Assembly (NCBI GenBank): GCA_949487015.1
Contig: CATAQZ010000086.1
Coordinates: 1 to 7,106 of the forward strand
Length of the DNA stretch: 7,106 nucleotides
Direction: 5' to 3'
Origin: Flavobacteriales bacterium UBA4585
GTDB lineage: Bacteria > Bacteroidota > Bacteroidia > Flavobacteriales > Schleiferiaceae
Below the pieces are notes generated by a model. It was not told where the DNA came from. It saw nothing but the letters and a program-made list of their open reading frames with translations, and did not search any database. A program made the translations under genes and the position numbers. Within the stretch, counting starts at the first letter, position 1; every line of letters starts with the position of its first letter. Shown here one piece after another: positions 1 through 5,387 of the stretch.

Positions 1-585
1 ACCTGCTACGAATGGGAGGAAATCGAAGCATTACGTGCAGTAGCGAGTAAAAGCGGCCTGCTGTTTCACCTTGATGGTGCACGACTCTATAATGCGTTAA
101 TCGCTAAAAACCATAGCGAAGGTGATTATGGCGCAGCCTTTGACTCTATATCCATCTGCTTATCGAAAGGACTCGGCGCCCCTGTAGGATCTATCCTACT
201 AGGAAGTGAAGCATTCATCGCTCATGCAAAACGCATTCGTAAACGAATCGGAGGAGGATGGAGACAAGCAGGGTTCTTGGCGGGCGCAGCACTCTATGCT
301 ATCGAACATAACGTGGAACGCTTAGCTATCGATCACGCTGCCGCTAGCGACATGGCCGTGTTTTTACAATCCCTGCCATACATCAGCACTGTGATTTCGC
401 CGGAGACTAATATTTTGATTTTCACACTTAATAAAGACCTCAACCAAAGTCGCTTCATCGCTGACTTAGCTGAAAAAGGAATAGGTATAAGCCAGATGGG
501 TCCCGGGAAATGCAGAATGGTATTTCACCTGGATATAACCGAAGCGCATATAAATAAAGTCAAGTCTGTCTTGAGTTCATTTTAG
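1..585 (+). CDS. Threonine aldolase, PLP-dependent (C-terminal part; 5' end outside window)
   Basis: This is the last 194 residues of a low-specificity L-threonine aldolase (GLY1/LtaE-type, beta-eliminating lyase fold), a cytosolic enzyme that cleaves L-threonine or allo-threonine to glycine and acetaldehyde with PLP. The frame is open from base 1, so the true start lies upstream. The family is usually about 340 residues, so roughly the last 57% is present. Visible motifs are HLDGAR (residues 23-28 of the visible part), whose Asp should contact the PLP pyridine nitrogen, and LSKGLGAPVGS (54-64), whose Lys (codon 166-168) is the Schiff-base lysine. GGGWRQAG follows, as in the family. The C-terminal small domain ends in a MVFHLDIT strand. 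A TTG at 277 is an internal codon, not a start. The 54-residue ORF begins 14 bases after the stop and may be co-transcribed. The main uncertainty is substrate stereospecificity. Confidence 0.93.
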   Translation, partial: TCYEWEEIEALRAVASKSGLLFHLDGARLYNALIAKNHSEGDYGAAFDSISICLSKGLGAPVGSILLGSEAFIAHAKRIRKRIGGGWRQAGFLAGAALYAIEHNVERLAIDHAAASDMAVFLQSLPYISTVISPETNILIFTLNKDLNQSRFIADLAEKGIGISQMGPGKCRMVFHLDITEAHINKVKSVLSSF

Positions 586-599
586 CTAGTGCTCGACTC

Positions 600-764
600 A
601 TGAGAAAAGTTAAAACATGTCCACATTGCAACGAAGATCACGATGTGATGTTCAGGGTGCAATACAAACCTGATAAAACGTGGTACTTCCTCTGTGAAAC
701 GTGCGTTCTCTACGTGAAACCCGGCAACAACCACTATAGATACGGAGGCACCTGGAAGGGTTAG
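600..764 (+). CDS. Small zinc-ribbon-like protein, 54 residues, function unknown
   Basis: This short ORF starts at the ATG at 600 and ends at TAG 762-764. The product is 54 residues with two knuckle-like cysteine pairs, CPHC (residues 8-11) and CETC (32-35), about 20 residues apart. That pattern should bind one structural zinc in a zinc ribbon. The C-terminus is aromatic and glycine-rich (HYRYGGTWKG). From memory, short proteins with this CPHC...C..C...YRYGGTWK layout occur as uncharacterised hypotheticals in marine bacteria; this is recollection and not a search result. There is no signal peptide or membrane segment, so it is probably cytosolic. It sits 14 bases after the threonine aldolase stop with no clear promoter or Shine-Dalgarno between, so it is probably expressed from that transcript. 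The paired cysteines and coherent composition argue against a chance ORF. No function can be assigned. Confidence 0.8.
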   Translation: MRKVKTCPHCNEDHDVMFRVQYKPDKTWYFLCETCVLYVKPGNNHYRYGGTWKG

Positions 765-805
765 GCGGCACCAACTATTTCGAACTAAAAATCGAACAAT
801 CTTCT

Positions 806-1249
806 TTAACCGCGTTGACTCCTGACCGTGTTATATGTCGATGTGATTAATTCAAAGTCATAACCACGTCGTTGTAAAGCCGCCGTTAGTTTTTCTTTAG
901 ACTTAGACTCAAACCAACGCTCAACGAGATAGAGCGCATTTGCATCAACTACACCCTGATCTACCTGCCTTAGAATACGGTCGATGGTCACTCTAGGTAT
1001 TCTGTGCTCCTGTAACCCCATGCGTATACGACGCGGAGCCCACTGCTTTTGATTTAACTTTCCGCGAGTATAAGCTTCCGTGAATCGATACTCATCTAAA
1101 AAATTATCTTCCATTAGCTGAGCGACCACTTCCTCATGACGATCCCTAGGCAAGCCTATTTGTTGCAACTTTCGCTCTACTTCAAAAGGGCTTCGCTCTT
1201 GATAGGCGCAATAACGTTGTAGCTTTTGTAATGCTTCGGATGTTGTCAT
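806..1249 (-). CDS. recX: Regulatory protein RecX
   Basis: The 147-residue product matches the RecX family, which binds inside the RecA-ssDNA filament groove and modulates RecA recombinase and co-protease activity in the cytosol. The sequence is built from repeated three-helix units. Repeat 1 is around residues 5-50 (RYCAYQERSPFEVERKL, then the EEVVAQL helix). Repeat 2 is around 51-97, beginning with FLDEYRFTEAY and continuing RGKLNQKQWAPRRIRMGL. Repeat 3 is around 103-145, ending with QRRGYDFELI. FLDE.RF and the K..W...RI..L pattern are the family signature. Length is normal. The start is the ATG at 1247-1249; no Shine-Dalgarno is evident. It is not next to recA here. A strong minus-strand terminator lies only 14 bases upstream of the start codon, so it is either separately initiated or depends on readthrough from rng. 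It converges with the plus-strand small ORF. Confidence 0.93.
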   Translation of the reverse strand: MTTSEALQKLQRYCAYQERSPFEVERKLQQIGLPRDRHEEVVAQLMEDNFLDEYRFTEAYTRGKLNQKQWAPRRIRMGLQEHRIPRVTIDRILRQVDQGVVDANALYLVERWFESKSKEKLTAALQRRGYDFELITSTYNTVRSQRG

Positions 1250-1263
1250 TCCATCAAATAACG

Positions 1264-1300
1264 AAAAAACCCGAAGCTATCCTAAAGATACCTTCGGGTT
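1264..1300 (-). terminator. Rho-independent terminator of the HU-TPR-rng operon
   Basis: Read on the minus strand, a perfect 9-bp stem (AACCCGAAG / CTTCGGGTT) encloses a G-G mismatch, a further 4-bp stem (TATC/GATA) and a 5-base loop. It is followed by a T-run that overlaps the stem end (six T in total, plus-strand 1264-1269). The T-run is on the side expected for minus-strand transcription, and no T-run follows on the plus strand. It lies 19 bases after the rng stop codon and therefore ends that transcription unit. Confidence 0.88.
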
Positions 1301-1319
1301 CATAATGATTATTCTACGG

Positions 1320-2840
1320 TTAAAGTGATTTATTGTCTTTATCCATTATTCTCCACTCTAGCATAGTGAATGCATCGCGGGGAACGACAATAATCTTCTT
1401 GCGAAATTTCTTCTGCCAAGTCTTCTTAATACTAGTAAAAAGTCCTTTCGTTAAATATGCCTCGATGAACGGATGAACATGTATGTACACCTCACGTAAT
1501 TCAATCTGGGCCAATTTAGAAGCCATTGCATCGATAACCTGAATAGGTGCTTCCACCAAGTTATCAGGGTTTTCTTCGCGCGTTGTAATATTCGTTTCTG
1601 GTCGAACACGTTGACGCGTAAGCTCCATTAAACCAAATCTAGTGATAGGCAAAATCTTGTGGCGCGCACGATCACGCTTCATTTCTTCGTGCATTTTCTC
1701 ATACACCGCCTTACGATTCTCAGCACTATTCATATCAATGAAATCGATCACCACGATACCTCCCATGTCTCGTAAACGCAACTGACGCGCCACCTCAACA
1801 GCTGAAAGTAAATTAACCTGAAGTGCATTGGATTCCTGATTGTCCGCAGTATTCGTGCGATTTCCGGAATTAACATCAACCACATGCATGGCTTCAGTAT
1901 GTTCAATGATGAGATACGCTCCTTTCGGCATGCTCACGCTACGACCAAAGGCGCCTTTAATTTGACGATCTACACTGGAGAACTGAAACAACGGCATTTG
2001 ACCGCTGTACTCTTTCACCATTTTAGAAGCACCAGGTTTTATTTCATCTAGATAATCTTTCACCTCTTCGCACAATTCTTTATTATCGATTGTGATTGAG
2101 GTGAACGATTCATTGAAGACGTCACGCAAAAATGCGCTGGCCCTATTCATTTCACGGAAGATTCTAAGTGGCTTGTTAGAACGCTTAATACCCTTGTGGA
2201 GTTGTCCCCACTTGCGTACCAGGTTATCTAAATCTGACTGTAGTTCTTCTGCGCTCTGTCCTTTTGCGACAGTACGTATAATTACACCAAAGCCCTTTGG
2301 CTTGATGCTTCTGACCAATTTTTTGAGTCTATCCTTTTCATCACGTTCGCGAATCTTTTGACTCACACTTACGCGATTAGAAAAGGGAACTAATACTACA
2401 AAACGTCCTGCTATGCTAAGCTCTGCTGTGATTCTAGGCCCTTTCGTTGAAATGGGCTCCTTCGTTATCTGAACGAGGATTTGATCACCTTGCTTTAGAA
2501 CATCACCAATATTACCCTCTTTTTCAATGTTGGGCTCTGCTTTGAAATTGGTGATATTACTAAGTTGCTTGCCTTTGAGAGTGCGACGAAGATAGGTTTG
2601 CCAAGATTTTATCTGCGGGCCTAGATCGTGGTAATGGAGGAACGCATCCTTCTCATAACCAACATCTACGAACGCGGCATTCAGGCCGGTTGCCAGCTTT
2701 TTGACGGTGCCTAAATAGACGTCGCCAACGGAGAAGCTATCATCTCCTTTTTCCTTGATCAATTCCTGAAGTCTTCCGTCTTCAAGTAATGCAATATCTG
2801 CTTGGTCAGAACTAGCACTTATGACTAATTCTGTTTTCAT
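1320..2840 (-). CDS. rng: Ribonuclease G (RNase E/G family endoribonuclease)
   Basis: The 506-residue product is a complete RNase E/G family endonuclease, a cytosolic, Mg-dependent, single-strand-specific enzyme active in rRNA 5'-end maturation and mRNA decay. An S1 RNA-binding domain spans about residues 37-150 (VGDVYLGTV, then GLNAAFVDVGYEKDAFLH). It carries an insertion of about 40 residues (74-116) before the closing QILVQITKEPISTKGPR segment, as in Bacteroidota homologues. The RNase H-like and DNase I-like catalytic regions follow. The two metal-binding aspartates are visible at D322 (VVDVNSG) and D366 (VIDFIDM). The CPxC zinc-link found in proteobacterial enzymes is absent: after LTRQRVRPE the sequence runs on without cysteine, and the only Cys in the protein is C257. 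There is no RNase E-type degradosome tail, so RNase G is the better name. The start is the ATG at 2838-2840, 12 bases after the 29-residue gene. It is the last gene of the minus-strand operon. Confidence 0.95.
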   Translation of the reverse strand: MKTELVISASSDQADIALLEDGRLQELIKEKGDDSFSVGDVYLGTVKKLATGLNAAFVDVGYEKDAFLHYHDLGPQIKSWQTYLRRTLKGKQLSNITNFKAEPNIEKEGNIGDVLKQGDQILVQITKEPISTKGPRITAELSIAGRFVVLVPFSNRVSVSQKIRERDEKDRLKKLVRSIKPKGFGVIIRTVAKGQSAEELQSDLDNLVRKWGQLHKGIKRSNKPLRIFREMNRASAFLRDVFNESFTSITIDNKELCEEVKDYLDEIKPGASKMVKEYSGQMPLFQFSSVDRQIKGAFGRSVSMPKGAYLIIEHTEAMHVVDVNSGNRTNTADNQESNALQVNLLSAVEVARQLRLRDMGGIVVIDFIDMNSAENRKAVYEKMHEEMKRDRARHKILPITRFGLMELTRQRVRPETNITTREENPDNLVEAPIQVIDAMASKLAQIELREVYIHVHPFIEAYLTKGLFTSIKKTWQKKFRKKIIVVPRDAFTMLEWRIMDKDNKSL

Positions 2841-2852
2841 ACACTAAGAAGC

Positions 2853-2942
2853 TTACTTCTTCTTGTGACGATTTTTTCTTAGACGCTTTTTACGCTTGTG
2901 CGTAGCAATCTTATGTCTTTTACGTTTTTTACCGCTTGGCAT
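2853..2942 (-). CDS. 29-residue basic protein, AURKAIP1/COX24-domain type, probably ribosomal
   Basis: This tiny ORF starts at the ATG at 2940-2942 and ends at TAA 2853-2855. The protein begins MPSGKKRKRHKIATHKRKK and continues with RLRKNRHKKK; more than half of its residues are Lys, Arg or His. It matches what I know as the AURKAIP1/COX24 domain family (mitochondrial mS38-like), annotated as a roughly 30-residue protein throughout Bacteroidota. Homology to mS38 suggests an rRNA-binding peptide of the small ribosomal subunit; that role is inferred. It fits exactly into the gap between the TPR gene (27 bases upstream) and rng (12 bases downstream), in the same direction, which indicates one operon. 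It is too short for default gene callers and easily missed. Its position before an rRNA-processing nuclease fits a ribosome-linked role. Confidence is high that it is a gene and moderate for its exact position on the ribosome. Confidence 0.9.
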   Translation of the reverse strand: MPSGKKRKRHKIATHKRKKRLRKNRHKKK

Positions 2943-2969
2943 AATGCTAAGTTTTTAGTGTTATTAATT

Positions 2970-3434
2970 CTATAAACCCTCTGCAAATTCTTTAATACGA
3001 TTTGCTTCTGGGTATGTGTTCAAATAGTTATTAGCGCTCGACAAAGCTGCTGCTGTATCTCCAACTTGTAACAGAGCCTGCGCTTTATTCAAGGTATATA
3101 GTTCATTGTCAGGATGCAACTGACTCAACTGGTGGAAACGATCAACCGCTTTATCCCATTGACCGCTCATCATAGAAAAGTTACCTAGCCAAAGTAGTGC
3201 CTTTTCGTGATTAGGGTCTTCTCTCAACACCTCTAGCAACATCCCTATAGCTTGCATGGGAGCACCTTCTCCATTCTGAATAATGGCTACTGCTTCATCC
3301 ACTTTGGAATCCAAAGGATTGCCTGCTTCCGATACGACTTCAGGGGCATCTTGATACGCTGTCCTAGGCAATTGCCAGAGAACCACTGCGAATACAACGG
3401 CTATCGAAAATGCTATGAGTGTGGGTTTTTTCAA
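2970..3434 (-). CDS. Membrane-anchored tetratricopeptide (TPR) repeat protein
   Basis: The 154-residue product has an N-terminal hydrophobic segment (about residues 5-22, after MKKP), which is an uncleaved signal anchor or signal peptide. A short linker and about three TPR-like helical hairpins follow, around 43-74, 77-110 and 111-144. The second is clearest (ALLWLGNFSMMSGQWDKAVDRFHQL...HPDN). There is no lipobox cysteine; the protein has no Cys at all. It probably presents a protein-binding scaffold on the periplasmic side; the partner is unknown. The start is a TTG (plus-strand 3432-3434) one base after the HU stop codon. No ATG lies near it in frame, and this TTG gives a well-formed MKK-hydrophobic signal, so translational coupling to HU is likely. 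It resembles the tetratricopeptide proteins often found between HU and rng in Bacteroidota, to my recollection. No specific function can be given. Confidence 0.85.
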   Translation of the reverse strand: MKKPTLIAFSIAVVFAVVLWQLPRTAYQDAPEVVSEAGNPLDSKVDEAVAIIQNGEGAPMQAIGMLLEVLREDPNHEKALLWLGNFSMMSGQWDKAVDRFHQLSQLHPDNELYTLNKAQALLQVGDTAAALSSANNYLNTYPEANRIKEFAEGL

Positions 3435-3435
3435 C

Positions 3436-3726
3436 TTATTCTACAGGTACGTTATCCTTTACTCCTTCAACAAAAACCTTCGCAGGCTTAAACGCTGGAA
3501 TGTAATGAGCTGGAATGACGATGGTAGTGTTTTTGGAAATATTACGACCAGTCTTCTGCGCACGCTTTTTAACGATGAAAGAACCGAATCCTCTCAAATA
3601 AACGTTATTGCCGTCTTCTAGACTGTGCTTAATCTCTTTCATGAAGCTCTCTACAACTGCTTGTACATCACCTCTCTCCATTCCTGTTTTGTCAGAAATC
3701 TTAGTAACGATATCTGCTTTCGTCAT
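3436..3726 (-). CDS. HU/IHF-family DNA-binding protein
   Basis: The 96-residue product is a nucleoid-associated HU/IHF-family protein that bends and compacts DNA as a dimer. The N-terminal helical dimerisation region (1-45) starts MTKADIVTKISDKTGM. The family signature follows: GFGSF at 46-50 and the beta-arm with GRNI (60-63) and IPAHYIPAF (71-79), including the arm proline P72 that intercalates between base pairs. FKP at 79-81 starts the C-terminal helix. Length is typical, with a short acidic tail. The start is the ATG at 3724-3726, with no Shine-Dalgarno before it. It is the first gene of the minus-strand operon HU - TPR - 29-residue protein - rng and diverges from mutY across a 115-base intergenic region. 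HU and IHF subunits cannot be told apart from sequence alone here, so no gene symbol is given. Confidence 0.95.
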   Translation of the reverse strand: MTKADIVTKISDKTGMERGDVQAVVESFMKEIKHSLEDGNNVYLRGFGSFIVKKRAQKTGRNISKNTTIVIPAHYIPAFKPAKVFVEGVKDNVPVE

Positions 3727-3743
3727 TTGCTCTATACTTTTAC

Positions 3744-3755
3744 GTCCCGTAGGAC
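3744..3755 (-). promoter_or_regulatory. UNCG-tetraloop hairpin in the HU leader
   Basis: On the minus strand the leader reads GTCC-TACG-GGAC, a 4-bp perfect stem closed by C-G around UACG, a member of the exceptionally stable cUNCGg tetraloop class. It ends 17 bases before the HU start codon and lies downstream of the predicted transcription start. The stem is short and may be chance; a role in mRNA stability or start-site accessibility is inferred. Confidence 0.4.
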
Positions 3756-3772
3756 TTGGTTAATGAGGGGCG

Positions 3773-3780
3773 CAAATATA
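3773..3780 (-). promoter_or_regulatory. Bacteroidota -7 promoter box for the HU operon (TATATTTG)
   Basis: The minus strand reads TATATTTG, a full match to the TAnnTTTG -7 element of Bacteroidota primary sigma promoters. It lies 46 bases upstream of the HU start codon, which would give a leader of about 40 bases. At the usual 19-base spacing the -33 position reads GCTG, not TTTG, so the upstream element is weak. Location, orientation and the lack of any other match in the intergenic region support it. Confidence 0.65.
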
Positions 3781-3831
3781 CACCTACTTTCCTTATTTAC
3801 AGCCATCAAGAATAAAATTATCTTAACCTCT

Positions 3832-3838
3832 AGAAGGA
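3832..3838 (+). promoter_or_regulatory. Shine-Dalgarno-like sequence before mutY (AGAAGGA)
   Basis: AGAAGGA lies 3 bases before the mutY ATG at 3842. It is a purine-rich match to the anti-Shine-Dalgarno, although its spacing is shorter than the usual 5-9 bases. Other genes in this window lack such a site, as expected in Bacteroidota, where the 16S rRNA 3' end is little used. It may be functional or accidental. Confidence 0.4.
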
Positions 3839-3841
3839 ACG

Positions 3842-4834
3842 ATGAGTAGATTTAACACCTTCAGAATCAGCATAGAAGCATACTATCTCGCGCATCAAAG
3901 GGATTTACCGTGGCGTAAAGAGGTGCCCGTTCCTTATGAAGTATGGTTGAGCGAAATCATTTTGCAACAGACAAGGGTTGCGCAAGGCACTCCATACTTC
4001 CACAAAATATTGGCTGCTTTCCCCACCATAGAGGCTTTAGCAAATGCCGAAGAAGATAAATTACTCGCACTCTGGACCGGTTTAGGCTATTACAATAGGG
4101 CCCGTAACCTTCAAAAAGGGGCCAAGCAAATTGTCGCTGAATACCAAGGACGTTTACCCGAGCGGTATGACGAGCTATTGAATATTAAAGGAATTGGACC
4201 TTATACTGCCGCTGCGATTGCCAGCATTTGCTTTCAAGAAAAAATCGGTGTAGTAGACGGTAATGTATATCGCGTACTGAGTCGCTATTTCGGAATAAAC
4301 ACGCCCACAAACAGTACTTTAGGACAAAGAGAATTTCAGACGTTAGCAAACGAGTGTATTCAAGGAACTAAACATCCCGGGATGTACAATCAAGGAATAA
4401 TGGAATTTGGAGCATTGCACTGCACACCTAAAAATCCCAATTGCATGTACTGCCCACTCAACAATTCCTGTTATGCATTCAATAGTGGAGCAGTTTCTGA
4501 ATTGCCCGTCAAACTTAAAAAGGGAAAAAGAACGAAGGAAACGCTTCATTTTGGAATAGTTCAAAACAAAAACAAAGTCGCTCTGAGAAAAAGAGGGACG
4601 GATAGTATTTGGGCTGGACTCTATGAGTTTCCGCAGCTCGACGGAATCCCTAAAAACGGTCAACTACTGGCGGAACCGATGCTACATAAATTGTCACACA
4701 AAGACCTCTATTGTAGCTTTTGGGCAGTAGCTGAAGCCGATATTTCCGGGGATTACAACTTCTATTCAAAAGCGGAAGCGCAAGAATTAGGCATGCCTAT
4801 TATTATCGCTGATTTTGTTACTAACAAGCTGTAA
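3842..4834 (+). CDS. mutY: A/G-specific adenine glycosylase MutY
   Basis: The 330-residue product is a complete MutY, which removes adenine mispaired with 8-oxoguanine or guanine in base excision repair and so prevents G:C to T:A transversions. The N-terminal catalytic domain (1-215) carries E38 in WLSEIILQQT, the helix-hairpin-helix with IKGIGPYTAAAIA (115-127, including Y121, which occupies the position of Lys in endonuclease III-type enzymes), and the catalytic Asp D139 in VVDGNVYRV. The [4Fe-4S] ligands are C194-X6-C201-X2-C204-X5-C210, the exact MutY/Nth spacing. The C-terminal NUDIX-like 8-oxoG-recognition domain (about 230-330) has the FSH-loop equivalent LSH at 284-286. Length is slightly shorter than the roughly 350 residues of the E. 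coli protein. The start is the ATG at 3842, preceded by AGAAGGA. It is divergent from HU and followed by ssb. No clear TAnnTTTG promoter is visible for it. Confidence 0.96.
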   Translation: MSRFNTFRISIEAYYLAHQRDLPWRKEVPVPYEVWLSEIILQQTRVAQGTPYFHKILAAFPTIEALANAEEDKLLALWTGLGYYNRARNLQKGAKQIVAEYQGRLPERYDELLNIKGIGPYTAAAIASICFQEKIGVVDGNVYRVLSRYFGINTPTNSTLGQREFQTLANECIQGTKHPGMYNQGIMEFGALHCTPKNPNCMYCPLNNSCYAFNSGAVSELPVKLKKGKRTKETLHFGIVQNKNKVALRKRGTDSIWAGLYEFPQLDGIPKNGQLLAEPMLHKLSHKDLYCSFWAVAEADISGDYNFYSKAEAQELGMPIIIADFVTNKL

Positions 4835-4843
4835 ATCCGGGAC

Positions 4844-4861
4844 TAAATTTGCCTAAATTTG
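4844..4861 (+). promoter_or_regulatory. Tandem Bacteroidota -7 promoter boxes upstream of ssb (TAAATTTG x2)
   Basis: Two identical TAAATTTG boxes (4844-4851 and 4854-4861) start exactly 10 bases apart, and both fit TAnnTTTG perfectly. They lie in the 56-base mutY-ssb gap, 29-46 bases before the ssb ATG, a plausible distance for one or two transcription starts. No good TTTG -33 box occurs at the 19-base spacing; the nearest TTTG (4814-4817) is 26 bases upstream of the first box. ssb probably has its own promoter in addition to mutY readthrough. Confidence 0.65.
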
Positions 4862-4879
4862 ATGTACCATAACATCAAA
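4858..4879. repeat. 8-bp inverted repeat at the ssb transcription start region
   Basis: TTTGATGT (4858-4865) and ACATCAAA (4872-4879) are perfect reverse complements separated by 6 bases (accata). The left arm overlaps the second -7 box, so the element covers the presumed start of transcription. It could be an operator for a dimeric regulator, or a leader hairpin if transcription starts at the first box. It is not a terminator: the stem is A/T-rich and no T-run follows. Confidence 0.5.
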
Positions 4880-4890
4880 ACATCTCAATC

Positions 4891-5367
4891 ATGGCCGGTA
4901 CGCTGAATAAAGTAATGCTCATTGGAAACCTTGGAAAGGACCCCGAAATTCTTCATTTTGACAACGGTGGTTCTATTGTAAAATTTCCATTAGCGACTTC
5001 AGAAACCTACACAAATCGTGACGGTCAGCGTGTAACGAATACTGAATGGCACAATATTGTGATCAACGCAAAAGGATTGACAGATGTCGCACATAAATAC
5101 CTCAAAAAAGGCCACAAGGTTTTTCTTGAAGGGAAGATAAAAACTAGAAAGTGGCAAGATCAAACGGGTGCTGACCGGTATACAACCGACGTTCAAGTTA
5201 ATCAAATGACCATGCTCACTTCTCGTGCTGAAAGCGAGGGAATGTCTAGCGATGACTCCTCGAGCTATGGAGCGCCCGTTACTTCACAACCGGCACCTGT
5301 TCAAAACACAGGAAATCCGTCACCAGCAGCAGGCATCAATCAAGAGGAAGATGACCTACCCTTTTAA
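4891..5367 (+). CDS. ssb: Single-stranded DNA-binding protein SSB
   Basis: The 158-residue product is the homotetrameric SSB that coats ssDNA in replication, recombination and repair. The OB fold spans about residues 1-110: NKVMLIGNLGKDPEI at the start, then TEWHNIVINAKGLTDVAHKYLKKGHKVFLEGKIKTRKW, whose aromatic residues W53 and W88 are placed for base stacking. A glycine/serine/proline-rich disordered linker (about 111-149) follows. The C-terminus is the conserved acidic tip EEDDLPF, which docks partner enzymes (in other bacteria RecO, RecQ, PriA, Exo I). Length is normal. The start is the ATG at 4891, without a Shine-Dalgarno but after an A-rich stretch. It is preceded by its own promoter-like boxes and followed by gldE after 20 bases, with no terminator between. 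The next genes therefore probably share its transcript. Confidence 0.97.
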   Translation: MAGTLNKVMLIGNLGKDPEILHFDNGGSIVKFPLATSETYTNRDGQRVTNTEWHNIVINAKGLTDVAHKYLKKGHKVFLEGKIKTRKWQDQTGADRYTTDVQVNQMTMLTSRAESEGMSSDDSSSYGAPVTSQPAPVQNTGNPSPAAGINQEEDDLPF

Positions 5368-5387
5368 GTCGAACGAACTACTATAAA

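Noticed and set aside
779..796. Possible bidirectional terminator between the 54-residue ORF and recX (ttcga ... tcgaa).
   Set aside because: Only a 5-bp stem with an 8-base loop, and no convincing T-run on either strand; too weak to call.
1634..1641. TAGATTTG on the minus strand, matching the -7 promoter pattern, upstream of recX.
   Set aside because: It lies inside the rng coding sequence about 385 bases before recX, has no support, and any transcript from it would meet the terminator at 1264-1300.
2092..2361. Open frame of 89 codons on the plus strand.
   Set aside because: It lies wholly within rng on the opposite strand, has a composition unlike a folded protein, and matches no family; rng is clearly the real gene.
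3252..3849. Three overlapping plus-strand open frames across the TPR and HU genes and the intergenic region.
   Set aside because: They overlap one another and two well-supported minus-strand genes, and have no domain; the last runs through the HU promoter region.
4343..4663. Open frame of 106 codons on the minus strand.
   Set aside because: Antisense to the mutY iron-sulfur and C-terminal regions; the plus-strand motifs are exact, so this is a shadow.
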